Below, piece by piece: positions 26,901-35,555 of a stretch of 64,000 nucleotides of DNA (within the stretch, counting starts at the first letter, position 1; each line of letters begins with the position of its first letter). This DNA comes from Paracoccaceae bacterium (lineage in GTDB: Bacteria > Pseudomonadota > Alphaproteobacteria > Rhodobacterales > Rhodobacteraceae). The notes beneath the pieces were generated by a model, which searched no databases, was not told where the DNA came from, and saw only the letters and a list, made by a program, of their open reading frames with translations. The translations under genes and the position numbers were made by a program. The stretch is from assembly GCA_020630695.1 (NCBI GenBank), contig JAHDIS010000001.1, forward strand, positions 1 through 64,000, given 5' to 3'.

Positions 26901-29383
26901 ATCACCGGACCATCCGGAGCCACGGCGCGGGTAATGCTGCGCTCAACCGGGCGCCCGGATGCCTCGGACAGGCGCAACGTAACGCGAGCCTGCATTGGAC
27001 GGGCTTCACCTTCGATTTGAGGAAGCGGAAGACGCAAAGATGCGGTGCCATCTGCATCGGTCACCAACTGTGAGGGAAAACTGTTGGTCCGGTAATCGCT
27101 GGGGGCATCATGCCGGCCAAACCGATAACCCGGAAAGCCAGCAAGCGTGGTGCCGGTTTTTAGCTGAAGCTCGCCTTCGATGTTCAAATCAGACCCCGGA
27201 GCCCCAAAGAGATATCGCGCCGACACATCCAGCTGTGGAGGCGCCAAGGGATTGATTGCCCCATCAGGTAAGTCCAAGTCGAAATCGATGCGTTCCGGAA
27301 CAAAATCCTCGACCAGTACCGATCGGCTGCTGAGCGGATCAGCATCCGGATCCGCAAAGACAGCGACCCGCCAAGTCCCCCGAGGAACAGAATACGCGAG
27401 TGGCAAATCGAATACGTGGCCACCGGCCAACCCACCGTCCGAAACATGGCGAGAATGCTCGACACCATCGGGACGGGTCAGCACGGCCACCAGCGGTACG
27501 TTCTGAACTGCGGCTGCCTTGGCATCGCGCAACAGGGCCGTCAGATGAATTACCTCACCGGCCCGATAGGCCCCCCGGTCCGTCGTCAAAAATGCATCCA
27601 TCGGCCCGGCCGGGTCACGCCCCGCAACCCCACGATCAGACAAATCGAAGGCAGGATCTGTCAGCGACAAAAACGCGAGATCCTCATTGCCACGTTTCGC
27701 CATGACAAGAGCCGCTTGCGCACCAGCTTTGCCCCGAAGAAGACCCGGTGCAAACCGAGCGATACCCATTGCGTCAGTCTGAACTGTCTCAAGCACGCGG
27801 TTCGCCGAAGACAGCAGGCTGACCTCAAGCCCCTCAAGAGCACCGGCATCCGTCAGGCCCCGGGCAAATACGGTCAGCCCATCATTGCCCTGCAGAGTTG
27901 TCAGGCCAATGTCGGACAGCAGGAACCACTGGGTCGCCCGTCCGTCTGACCATGGATCGCTGTCAGGTTTCGACGCGGTCAGCGCATAGATTCCAGCCGG
28001 CAGATCACCAACCACATCACCCATCGGCAGACGCGTCAGCATATCGGCATTCAAACGGTTCTGGACCTCTCCGTTGCCGCGCCAGATTTCTTCTGCGATG
28101 TCATTGCTGAAATCGCGCTCTTCCCATTTGGACAATGGCTTTCCGAAATAGCTGTCCTGTAGCGACCGAAGCAAATTGCGGTCGGATACCCGGCGCAGCA
28201 CCAGATCGACGGAATCCAGATTTACTGTCTTGATCGGCAAGCCGGCATCGACAGTCCGCGGTAAAACATAAGCACGACCGGGGAATGAAACGCTTGGGCT
28301 GCGGTCGCGCACATAGGCGGTGATCGGCACATCGCGGATCAGCTCTTCGCCATTGGCGGCAGGCAGGCCAGCGCGGAAAGTCACCGTGTATCGTTTTCCA
28401 TGCTCGACGCCTGTGACGCAAATGCGATTGTCGTCGGAATCGATTGCCATCCGCTGATCCGGAAGACGCACATACGGCGTATAATCCTGACCAGCGCGCA
28501 CCAACGGTTCAGAGAACTGCGCGCAAATGCGTGGTGTGGCGCTGTCCGCCTCGACCGTGTGCTCCCGAACCCGGAAGCCATACTTGGCAATTGCTGAATC
28601 CAGCAACTCGACCAGTTCAGGCTTCGGATCAATCTTTTCGGCCAGACGCAGCGGCGCAATCATCCCCCGACCGTCACCCAAAAGTTCCCGTGCCTTTGCC
28701 AGATCAACCAAGGCCTCAACACGGGTCGCGTCATCTTGGCTGCGCAAATATGCGTTCACAGATGCCAGCAAGGCGCGTTGACGGAACATACGCTGCCTGT
28801 TGCCTTTGGTTTGGGCAGCTTGCTCGATTGCCAAATGCCCATACTGCAACCAGTGATCCGCTTGATCGGACTGCGCCAAGGCTGCGCCTGTCCAGTGGTA
28901 TGCATTGACGAGATCGCGGGTAGATCGGCTATTTTCTGCCGCATCCATAAGCGCCCGAACGGACCATTGCCCGCCATAGTGACGCGCCGCGAGATCCTTT
29001 GCCTCTTTCAGCGCGCCAGGCAGCAAGCCCGCTGCAAACGGTTCAAGATCCGCTTTGCGATCGTCCGCGCGCGCCAGTTCAGATGCCGAAGCAACCACGA
29101 CACGCCCGGATATAGCGCCCGCGAAACTTTGCCTGTCCGTGACGTCGGATTTTGGGAAACACGCGTTGGAGTTGGCGTTGAACGTAAAGGCCCGGCACTT
29201 TGGATCGTTCAGGCAGGCGGCCTCGCATGCGGACAGGTTTGTGTCGAAAAGAGATTGCAGATCCGAACCGGGAAAATCCACGTCTCGGGTATGCACCAAA
29301 CGACGTTCGGGGATGACATCCTGTGCCTGTACAGATGACACGACGGAAAGCCCTGCGAGCAGGGTGAGAACAAAGAAACGCAT
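23954..29383 (-). CDS. yfhM: Bacterial alpha-2-macroglobulin with intact thioester and an N-terminal PAN domain
   Basis: A 1809-residue secreted protease trap. A cleavable Sec signal (1-20, ending VQA) is seen rather than the lipoprotein signal common in enterobacterial YfhM. Next comes a PAN/apple-type domain (about 25-95) with C53, C57, C63 and C75. A series of macroglobulin beta-sandwich domains follows, then the thioester-containing alpha-helical domain with GCTEQ, where C1370 and Q1373 form the internal thioester that covalently captures proteases. The ATG at 29383 has an AGGAG site. First gene of the operon with the glycolipid-binding-like protein and pbpC. A proline-rich segment after QVRSGGDSAASIRMQNPPP may be the bait region. 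Confidence 0.95.
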   Translation of the reverse strand: MRFFVLTLLAGLSVVSSVQAQDVIPERRLVHTRDVDFPGSDLQSLFDTNLSACEAACLNDPKCRAFTFNANSNACFPKSDVTDRQSFAGAISGRVVVASASELARADDRKADLEPFAAGLLPGALKEAKDLAARHYGGQWSVRALMDAAENSRSTRDLVNAYHWTGAALAQSDQADHWLQYGHLAIEQAAQTKGNRQRMFRQRALLASVNAYLRSQDDATRVEALVDLAKARELLGDGRGMIAPLRLAEKIDPKPELVELLDSAIAKYGFRVREHTVEADSATPRICAQFSEPLVRAGQDYTPYVRLPDQRMAIDSDDNRICVTGVEHGKRYTVTFRAGLPAANGEELIRDVPITAYVRDRSPSVSFPGRAYVLPRTVDAGLPIKTVNLDSVDLVLRRVSDRNLLRSLQDSYFGKPLSKWEERDFSNDIAEEIWRGNGEVQNRLNADMLTRLPMGDVVGDLPAGIYALTASKPDSDPWSDGRATQWFLLSDIGLTTLQGNDGLTVFARGLTDAGALEGLEVSLLSSANRVLETVQTDAMGIARFAPGLLRGKAGAQAALVMAKRGNEDLAFLSLTDPAFDLSDRGVAGRDPAGPMDAFLTTDRGAYRAGEVIHLTALLRDAKAAAVQNVPLVAVLTRPDGVEHSRHVSDGGLAGGHVFDLPLAYSVPRGTWRVAVFADPDADPLSSRSVLVEDFVPERIDFDLDLPDGAINPLAPPQLDVSARYLFGAPGSDLNIEGELQLKTGTTLAGFPGYRFGRHDAPSDYRTNSFPSQLVTDADGTASLRLPLPQIEGEARPMQARVTLRLSEASGRPVERSITRAVAPDGPVIGIKPAFDGTLPEGATASFDVIALGPDLNPQPMQVEWQINRVRTRYQWYQLYGNWRWEPITNRETIARGTGVIDETALAVAADVEWGRYEVVVERTDGDYASASMGFSAGWYAPATATDTPDMLELSLDKKAYKPGDTANLRLVPRYGGKALVTVLADRVISMQAVELTEGENTLALPVTEEWGAGVYVTAQVIRPMDVAAGMNPARSLGLTHAAVDPGERKLQVSFDAPDESLPRAALRAAVQVEGVAEGETAFVTVAAVDLGILNLTGFKSPDPSAHYFGQRRLGVEIRDIYGRLIDGMNGAMGQVRSGGDSAASIRMQNPPPTEALVAFFSGPVMVNAQGKAEVSFDLPDFNGTVRMMAVAWTPTAVGEAEADVLVRDPVVISASLPRFLAPGDDSRLLLELTHAKGPGGIMPLLVTADGIELDTTSLPRDVALQEGEKVRYAIPLTSDDVGDHDISIVLTTPDGQRLTKSLTLGVRALDPAIGQTRRFALEPGQTFTLDDEIFAGFRMHASSAMISAGPLARFDAPGLLASLDRYPYGCTEQVTSRALPLLYMSAVAEPLGLGDPERIKTRIDQALTQVLTRQANNGAFGLWRAGSGDFWLDAYVTDFLSRARAAGHEVPQIAFRNALDNLANRIAYAPDFDDGGEDIAYALMVLAREGKAAMGDLRYYADERADALATPLAQAQLGAALASYGDQPRADAMFAKAAARISGTQQSTSVFRADYGSPIRDAAGLLSLAVEARSEGVDRAALTTRIASVDRPLSTQEQAWALLAAHAMVQDPTVSGLSINEAPLAGPFVRRIEGRDLQPMQITNTANQKTDITLTTLGVPDGPTVASGYGYAISRDYYTMEGEKIEGPVKAGTRLVTVLTIRPAEKTRARLMIDDALPAGFEIDNPNLLRSGEIRALDWLKVSSGEHSEFRSERFLTAVTHAGTDPVRLAYIVRAVSPGTYHHPAALVEDMYRPDYRATTASGTVTILP

Positions 29384-29511
29384 AAAATTGCTCCTTTCGA
29401 CTATCTCACCAGCCTGCCACGTAGACATGAGTCGGAACAAGTAAGGCAAACCTTAAGCTCTTTTTCATCGGTGGATGTCAGCTTGCGACGCGTGAAAGTC
29501 GGGAGAACCTT

Positions 29512-32052
29512 GTGGCGTCAAGCGAACAACTGGCACAGGAACGGCGCGCTCGGTTGGCTGCGGAACGGTTGCTTGAACTCAAGCAAACGGAACTTGTAGC
29601 CGCCAATCGCAAGCTGGGCGAACACGCCCTGCAACTGAGCCACGAAATCACCGAAACCCGCGCCGAGGTCGCGGAAGTGCGTTCGGAAAACAAGCGGGTC
29701 ATCACCCAACTCGGCGAGGTGACGGAAAAGGTCGAAATCGTCGAGGATCAGCTTTGGCGGGCGCTGGAAACCATCAGGGATGGTTTCGCCATGTTCAACA
29801 GCGATGGCGTAATGGAACTGGCGAATCCCGCGTATCTTTCCATTTTCGACGACATTGATTGCATCGGGCCCGGCGCAACCTATCCGCAGGTTCTCGAAAT
29901 TCTCAGCGAAGAAGGGATTGTTGACCTTCAGGGGGAACGCAGCCTGCGTTGGCAGGCCAGAATGCTCGATCGTTGGCATCAGGATCCGATCCCCAGCGTC
30001 ACCATTCGCTTGTTCGACGGTCGTTTCATCAAGGTGCAGGACCGCAGAACACCCGAAGGCGGTGTTGTTTCGCTGGCAGTCGATACCACTGATCTGATGC
30101 GGATGTGGTCTGCGGTTCAGGAACTGCCGGACGGTTTCGTGATCTACGATGCCGATGATCGGCTTTTGATGTGCAATGATCCCTACAAGGACATCTACAG
30201 GGCCAGCGCACCCTCCATGACGCCCGGTGCCAGCTTTGAAGACATCCTGCGCTACGGTCTGGAGATGGGCCAATACACCGATGCAATCGGCCGGGAAGAG
30301 GAATGGCTGGAAGAGCGGCTCGCCGTTCACAGAAATGCTAATACAGAACTGGAACAGCGTCTGGATGATGGACGTTGGATCCGGGTCTATGAACGCCAGA
30401 CCCGCGACGGCGGCCGCGTTGGTCTGAGGATCGACATCACGCAGGTCAAAAAGGATCAGGAACGCCTGCGCGAAGCAACCATTCGGGCCGAAGCGGCAAA
30501 TCGTGCCAAATCAGCGTTTCTCGCAAACATGTCCCATGAAATCCGCACGCCGATGAACGGAGTTGTCGGGATGGCCGACCTGATGATGGACACAGAGCTG
30601 AGCGAGGATCAGCAACTGTACATCGACACCATCAGATCATCAGGCGAAGCTCTTTTGGTCATTATCAACGACATTCTGGATTACTCAAAGATCGAGGCTG
30701 AAAAACTGCAGCTTCATCCGGAACCCTTTGATCTGGAACGCGCGATCCATGAGGTCGTGATGCTGCTGCAACCCACGGCGCGTGACAAAGGCATCGCCTT
30801 GCTCATTGACTATGACATCTTCCTGCCGACACGCTTTGTCGGGGATCCGGGCCGCATTCGTCAAATCCTGACCAACCTGATTGGCAATGCAGTAAAGTTC
30901 ACCGTGGAAGGCCATGTGCTGATCCGTGTTGTCGGTGTCAGCGACTCCATGGGTGAAACCGCAGTGCACCTGACCATTGAGGACACCGGCATTGGCATTC
31001 CGGATGACAAGTTGAGCAGCATTTTCGGTGAATTCAATCAGGTCGAAGATGAAAGGAATCGTTCGTTTGAAGGAACCGGACTGGGCCTTGCGATTACGCG
31101 CCGCCTGATCGAGCTGATGCGCGGAGAGGTCTGGGTCGAATCCGAACTTGGAAAGGGCAGCTGTTTTGGAATGCGCATCGTGCTGCCAGCCGACGAACCT
31201 GTCATACAGGACACAGCCGCTCTTCCTTCATTTTTGAAATCCGTGCTGGTTGTGGATGATCACAGCGCCAACCGATCGATTTTGTCCAAGCAACTGGAAA
31301 TGCTTGGCCTGAGAACAAGCTTTTGCAAGACCGGTGTCGAGGCGTTGGACCGAATAAACCCAGCCCCGGATCTGATCATCGCCGAAGCCGATCTGCCGGA
31401 CATGTCCGCTCAGGAAATGGTTTCGCAAATTCGCCAGCAAGGATACGATTTACCCTTCATCCTGATGTCGGATTCCGCGGGTCAAATAGCCCGCGTCGCT
31501 GGATCAGAAGTGGACGCAGTCCTGCAAAAACCTTCGCCCAGAAGGGCCCTTTTTGCAGCGCTTGAAAACCTTGCGCCTCCGGTCTGCCAAAAAACAAAAG
31601 AACCCGACAAGCCGCTAAATGAGCCGGTAAAATCATCTGCTCCGATCCAAGAGAACGGCACGCCGCTTGATGTGCTGGTGGCCGAAGACAACAAAACCAA
31701 TCAGCTCGTCTTTCGCAAAATGGCGTCGGGATTCAACGCAACGCTGAGATTTGCCAACAATGGTCTGGAGGCAGTCGCCTGCTATCGGGACAAACGGCCC
31801 GATTTGATTTTCATGGATATTTCGATGCCTCAGATGGATGGCAAACAGGCCACCCGCGAAATTCGCAGGCTCGAGGGTGACGGACACCGCGTTCCGATCA
31901 TAGCGGTGACCGCACACGCCATGGCAGGCGACAAGGAAAGCATTTTGGAAGCTGGGCTTGATGACTATCTAACCAAGCCGCTTCGCAAGGCCAATCTGGC
32001 TGAAAAGATCGAATACTATGGCGCACGTGTGCAGCGCGAACTGGCAGGGTAG
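29512..32052 (+). CDS. Hybrid sensor histidine kinase with two receiver domains, the first lacking its phospho-aspartate
   Basis: An 846-residue protein without membrane segments, so a cytoplasmic sensor. Order: coiled coil (about 5-80), two PAS-type domains (about 82-190 and 198-310), HisKA with H342 in NMSHEIRTPMNG, HATPase_c with GNAVKF, DTGIGIP and GTGLGLAI boxes, a first receiver (about 575-690), and a second receiver (about 720-840). Receiver 2 has D769 in FMDISMPQMDG and the lysine in LTKPL. In receiver 1 the phosphorylation site reads LIIAEADLPDM, with E625 where aspartate is expected. The GTG at 29512 follows GGGAGAA. It is divergent from the macroglobulin operon. No response-regulator gene or phosphotransferase is adjacent. 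Confidence 0.92.
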   Translation: MASSEQLAQERRARLAAERLLELKQTELVAANRKLGEHALQLSHEITETRAEVAEVRSENKRVITQLGEVTEKVEIVEDQLWRALETIRDGFAMFNSDGVMELANPAYLSIFDDIDCIGPGATYPQVLEILSEEGIVDLQGERSLRWQARMLDRWHQDPIPSVTIRLFDGRFIKVQDRRTPEGGVVSLAVDTTDLMRMWSAVQELPDGFVIYDADDRLLMCNDPYKDIYRASAPSMTPGASFEDILRYGLEMGQYTDAIGREEEWLEERLAVHRNANTELEQRLDDGRWIRVYERQTRDGGRVGLRIDITQVKKDQERLREATIRAEAANRAKSAFLANMSHEIRTPMNGVVGMADLMMDTELSEDQQLYIDTIRSSGEALLVIINDILDYSKIEAEKLQLHPEPFDLERAIHEVVMLLQPTARDKGIALLIDYDIFLPTRFVGDPGRIRQILTNLIGNAVKFTVEGHVLIRVVGVSDSMGETAVHLTIEDTGIGIPDDKLSSIFGEFNQVEDERNRSFEGTGLGLAITRRLIELMRGEVWVESELGKGSCFGMRIVLPADEPVIQDTAALPSFLKSVLVVDDHSANRSILSKQLEMLGLRTSFCKTGVEALDRINPAPDLIIAEADLPDMSAQEMVSQIRQQGYDLPFILMSDSAGQIARVAGSEVDAVLQKPSPRRALFAALENLAPPVCQKTKEPDKPLNEPVKSSAPIQENGTPLDVLVAEDNKTNQLVFRKMASGFNATLRFANNGLEAVACYRDKRPDLIFMDISMPQMDGKQATREIRRLEGDGHRVPIIAVTAHAMAGDKESILEAGLDDYLTKPLRKANLAEKIEYYGARVQRELAG

Positions 32053-32068
32053 CCGACGCCAGTTCGGT

Positions 32069-32854
32069 TCAGGATGCCTTGGCCAGTGCTTCGGCCGGAC
32101 GCAAGAACACCGGCTTTTCTGGCTCGGACAAATCCGGTTGATACTGATATCCACCAAGGTCGAAATCTTGCAGGCTTTCGGCGTCGGTCAACCGGTTTTG
32201 AACGATAAACCGAGCCATCGCGCCACGCGCCCGTTTGGCATAAAAACTGACAATCTTGGGCGTGCCATTTTTGTCTTCCATAAACTGCGGCGTGATCACC
32301 TTCAGGTTCAGCGATTTGGCCGGAACCGCGCCAAAATATTCCTGGCTGGCACAATTCACCAAAATGTCCGTGCCGATGGTTTCGGCCTGTTCGTTCAGCG
32401 CCTTGGAAATCTGGTCTTGCCAAAAATCATAAAGCGACTTTCCGCGCCGGGTCTTGAGCCGAGACCCCATTTCCAAACGATATGGCTGAATGCCGTCCAA
32501 CGGCCGCAAGAGCCCATAGAGCCCCGACAAAATACGCAGGTGATCCTGCGCCCAGGCAAGTTCTTCCTGATCGAGACTACCGGCCTCCAGACCCTGATAG
32601 GTATCGCCCGCAAAGGCCATAACGGCTGGGCGCAAATGTTCAGCTTCGGGCGAATCTGAAAAACTGCGGAAACGGTCTCGGTTCAATTTGGCCAGATCAT
32701 CGGACAGGCCCATCAGAGACTTCAGATCACCAAGAGTAAGGTTGCGGGCTGTTTTGACCAAGCGCTGTGCGTCCGGCTCAAAATCTGGCGACGTCATGTC
32801 GATATCCTGATCGCTCCAGTCCAGCCGTTTGGCCGGTGAAATCACCACGAGCAT
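32069..32854 (-). CDS. yaaA: Peroxide stress protein YaaA
   Basis: A 261-residue cytoplasmic protein of the YaaA/DUF328 family. In E. coli, YaaA lowers free intracellular iron and limits Fenton damage during hydrogen peroxide stress, and it binds DNA. Visible family segments are MLVVISPAKRLDW at the start, the LSGLYGLLRPLDGIQPYRLEMG block near the middle (seen as GLLRPLDGI) and the C-terminal FYAKRARGAMARF with its basic patch. Length is standard. It converges with the histidine kinase (16 bp) and has its own 123-bp upstream gap after recQ, which contains a CTAAG-A-CTTAG palindrome. Confidence 0.95.
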   Translation of the reverse strand: MLVVISPAKRLDWSDQDIDMTSPDFEPDAQRLVKTARNLTLGDLKSLMGLSDDLAKLNRDRFRSFSDSPEAEHLRPAVMAFAGDTYQGLEAGSLDQEELAWAQDHLRILSGLYGLLRPLDGIQPYRLEMGSRLKTRRGKSLYDFWQDQISKALNEQAETIGTDILVNCASQEYFGAVPAKSLNLKVITPQFMEDKNGTPKIVSFYAKRARGAMARFIVQNRLTDAESLQDFDLGGYQYQPDLSEPEKPVFLRPAEALAKAS

Positions 32855-32977
32855 TGCGAGCCTCCCACGGAAATGAAAAACGGTTCGGCCTAAGACTTAG
32901 AGCCGGGACCCCCCAAGGTCCAGCGATCATCTGATTGCTCTCATGGGGATCGGAACTTTGGCGATCTGCGTTTGAGA

Positions 32978-35032
32978 TCAGGACGCGTCGCGCAGAATTT
33001 CCAGAAAGGCCGTGCCAAACCGCTCAGCCTTTCGATCGCCCAGAATGCGAGCGATGCTATTTTCGCAATCGGGTCGCGTTTCGGCCAGCTTGGCCAGCAT
33101 CGACGCATTGCAGGACATCGGCTTGTCCGTGCCATCCGCCCCGCGGATCAACTCGGCCTGCGCTTGCATCAAGGCATCAAAAACTTCGCCCGCGCCGCAT
33201 GCGGCCAGCTTGCGACGAGACGGGTGCAGCGTTTCGACGGCGCCGTTGATTACCTCAAGAAAAGCATTGCCGTAACGCTCAAGCTTTTTGGCTCCAACAC
33301 CACTGATACGAGCCATCTCATCCAGATTGGATGGCCGTTTTTCGGCCATTTCGATCAGTGTTTTGTCGGGGAATATCACATAGGCTGGCGCCCGGGCTGC
33401 TTCGGCAAGAGCGCGGCGTTTGGCCTTGAGCGCGGAAAGAAGCGGTGCGTCTTCTTCGCTGACCATGGTCTTGACCGCAGGTCGGCGTTCGGTTGCCCGG
33501 ATCACGGCATCCCGACGCAGTTGAATGCTTTCTTCGCCTCGCAGGATCGGCAACGCACGGTCCGTCATGACCAAGGCCCCGTGCCGCTCGGCATCCGGGC
33601 GCATCAGATCATGGCCCATCATCTGGCGGAACACGGCTTGCCACTGCCCTTTGGATAGATCTTTGCCAACGCCAAAGGTAGGCAGGTTTTCGTGCCCGCG
33701 GGCCAGAACCTTTTCGGTTTTCTTGCCCATGACGATGTCGATCAAATGACCGGCACCAAAGCTTTCGTTTGTCCGCAAGGCCGCAGAAAGCGCCTTGCGC
33801 ACGGCGTCGGTGCCGTCAAACAGCTCGGGCGGCGTATCGCAGAGATCGCAGTTTCCACAAGGTTCGGCGGTTTCATCGAAATACTGAAGAAGAGCCTGCC
33901 GGCGGCAGCCCAGCGCTTCGGCCAAACCCAAAAGAGCGTTCAAACGACCATGGTCGGCCACACGCCTTTCCGGCGGAGCAAGACCTTCGTCAATCTGGCT
34001 GCGCCTGAGACGAATATCATCGGGCCCGAACAGCGTCATGGTTTCAGCAGGCGCTCCATCGCGACCCGCACGACCAATTTCCTGATAATAGGCTTCTATC
34101 GATTTGGGCAGATCGGCATGTGCAACCCAGCGAATATCCGGCTTGTCCACACCCATACCAAAGGCAACCGTAGCGACGACAACCAGACCGTCTTCGGTGG
34201 CAAAACGTTCCTCAACTGCGCGCCGATCGTCGGCTTCCATCCCGCCATGATAATGGCAGGCAGCATGCCCCTCATCACAAAGCGCCTTGGCCAGAGTTTC
34301 AGTCTTGGCCCGCGTACCACAGTAAACGATGCCTGACTGCCCTTTGCGGGATGCGGCAAAACTTAGGATCTGCTGGCGGGGCCCATCCTTGGGCTGAAAA
34401 GCCAAATGAATGTTCGGACGATCAAAGCCGCGCAAGAATGTTTGGGGCTGATGTCCGTCAAAAAGACGCGTGACGATCTCTTCTTGCGTTTCGCTGTCCG
34501 CCGTCGCGGTGAATGCCGCCAGCGGCACATCCAGTGCGCGCCGTAGCTCACCAATGCGAAGGTAGTCCGGCCGGAAGTCGTGGCCCCATTGACTGACGCA
34601 ATGTGCCTCGTCGACCGCGATCAACGAAACATTGGCCTGCGCCAACATGCGCTGAGTGCCGCCAGAGGCCAACCGTTCGGGCGCGAGATAGAGCAGTTTC
34701 AGGCTGCCATCTTGCATCATGTCCCAGACGGCGTCGTTTTCCTCGGCAGTATTGCCAGAGGTCAGCGCACCAGCCGCGACACCCGCTTCGCGCAGCCCTC
34801 TGACCTGATCACGCATCAGGGCGATCAAGGGCGAAATAACGACTGTAATGCCCGCGCGCATCAAAGCAGGCAGCTGAAAGCAGAGCGATTTGCCCCCACC
34901 TGTGGGCATGATGGCCAAAACGTTTTCGCCGCGTGCAACGGACTCCACGATTTCGCCCTGACCAGGGCGAAAGGCGTCGAATCCAAAGACGTCTTTCAAA
35001 AGCGCGTCTGACGGCGCGGCATCGCGAGGCAT
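32978..35032 (-). CDS. recQ: ATP-dependent DNA helicase RecQ
   Basis: A 684-residue superfamily 2 helicase that unwinds DNA 3' to 5' in recombinational repair and fork restart. Walker A is MPTGGGKS, and motif II is DEAHCVSQWGHDFRPDY with the aromatic-rich loop. The zinc-binding subdomain is visible as CRRQALLQYF then CGNCDLC, followed by the winged helix and an HRDC domain near 510-580. A second HRDC-like segment occupies the last 70 residues, so the C-terminus is longer than the 609-residue E. coli enzyme. I chose the ATG at 35032 rather than a TTG 12 bp upstream. A 17-bp palindromic element lies just upstream. Confidence 0.96.
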   Translation of the reverse strand: MPRDAAPSDALLKDVFGFDAFRPGQGEIVESVARGENVLAIMPTGGGKSLCFQLPALMRAGITVVISPLIALMRDQVRGLREAGVAAGALTSGNTAEENDAVWDMMQDGSLKLLYLAPERLASGGTQRMLAQANVSLIAVDEAHCVSQWGHDFRPDYLRIGELRRALDVPLAAFTATADSETQEEIVTRLFDGHQPQTFLRGFDRPNIHLAFQPKDGPRQQILSFAASRKGQSGIVYCGTRAKTETLAKALCDEGHAACHYHGGMEADDRRAVEERFATEDGLVVVATVAFGMGVDKPDIRWVAHADLPKSIEAYYQEIGRAGRDGAPAETMTLFGPDDIRLRRSQIDEGLAPPERRVADHGRLNALLGLAEALGCRRQALLQYFDETAEPCGNCDLCDTPPELFDGTDAVRKALSAALRTNESFGAGHLIDIVMGKKTEKVLARGHENLPTFGVGKDLSKGQWQAVFRQMMGHDLMRPDAERHGALVMTDRALPILRGEESIQLRRDAVIRATERRPAVKTMVSEEDAPLLSALKAKRRALAEAARAPAYVIFPDKTLIEMAEKRPSNLDEMARISGVGAKKLERYGNAFLEVINGAVETLHPSRRKLAACGAGEVFDALMQAQAELIRGADGTDKPMSCNASMLAKLAETRPDCENSIARILGDRKAERFGTAFLEILRDAS

Positions 35033-35048
35033 GAGACCTGCCAATTAT

Positions 35049-35065
35049 ACTAGATCTGCTCTAGT
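35049..35065 (-). promoter_or_regulatory. Operator-like inverted repeat upstream of recQ
   Basis: ACTAG (35049-35053) and CTAGT (35061-35065) are perfect complements with a 7-bp spacer, 17 to 33 bp upstream of the recQ start. The position between promoter and start codon would suit a repressor, but it does not match the alphaproteobacterial LexA box. Confidence 0.3.
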
Positions 35066-35123
35066 CGGCACTGTCTCATACTAAGAATCGGTTAATCAAG
35101 CCCTGCGACCAGCCAAATCGGGC

Positions 35124-35432
35124 TTATCCGCAGAAACCAAGAGGACGTCCGCCGCACAGCATGGTTGGCAGAATGTAATCCCGGAGCGAGATAAGCGCGA
35201 TAAAGGCGACGAGAGGGGCCAGATCCAAAGCGCCGGTATTCGGCAACATTCTCCGGATCGGCTGGTAAATCGGCTCCAGCAACCGGTTCAAACCATCCCA
35301 AATCTGCGCAACGATCGGCTGACGCAGGTTCAAAATCTGGAAATTGATCAGCCAGCTCATGATGATGTGTACGATCATCACAAAAAATACGACGTCGAGA
35401 ATGAGCCCAATTGGCCCGGCGATCGCTTGCAT
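35124..35432 (-). CDS. YggT-family membrane protein
   Basis: A 102-residue protein with two YGGT hydrophobic segments, about residues 5-27 and 70-92. They flank a conserved cytoplasmic-type stretch LNRLLEPIYQPIRRMLPNTGALDLAPL, in which EPIYQPIRR is the family hallmark. The family is linked to cell-division or osmotic functions and to K+ uptake in some bacteria, but its mechanism is unclear. I chose the ATG at 35432 because AAGGAG precedes it at good spacing. It lies 91 bp downstream of the divergent recQ region and is divergent from the thioesterase gene. Confidence 0.9.
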   Translation of the reverse strand: MQAIAGPIGLILDVVFFVMIVHIIMSWLINFQILNLRQPIVAQIWDGLNRLLEPIYQPIRRMLPNTGALDLAPLVAFIALISLRDYILPTMLCGGRPLGFCG

Positions 35433-35555
35433 TTGCAGAACTCCTTGTTTGCGCAAGAAATAGGCTGCGCCCGGCCCAATCACAAGTGCCGCAGGGTCCG
35501 GTATTGACCTTCATCAGCAGCAGGATCAGTCAGGGCACAAATAAGGAGCAATTGT

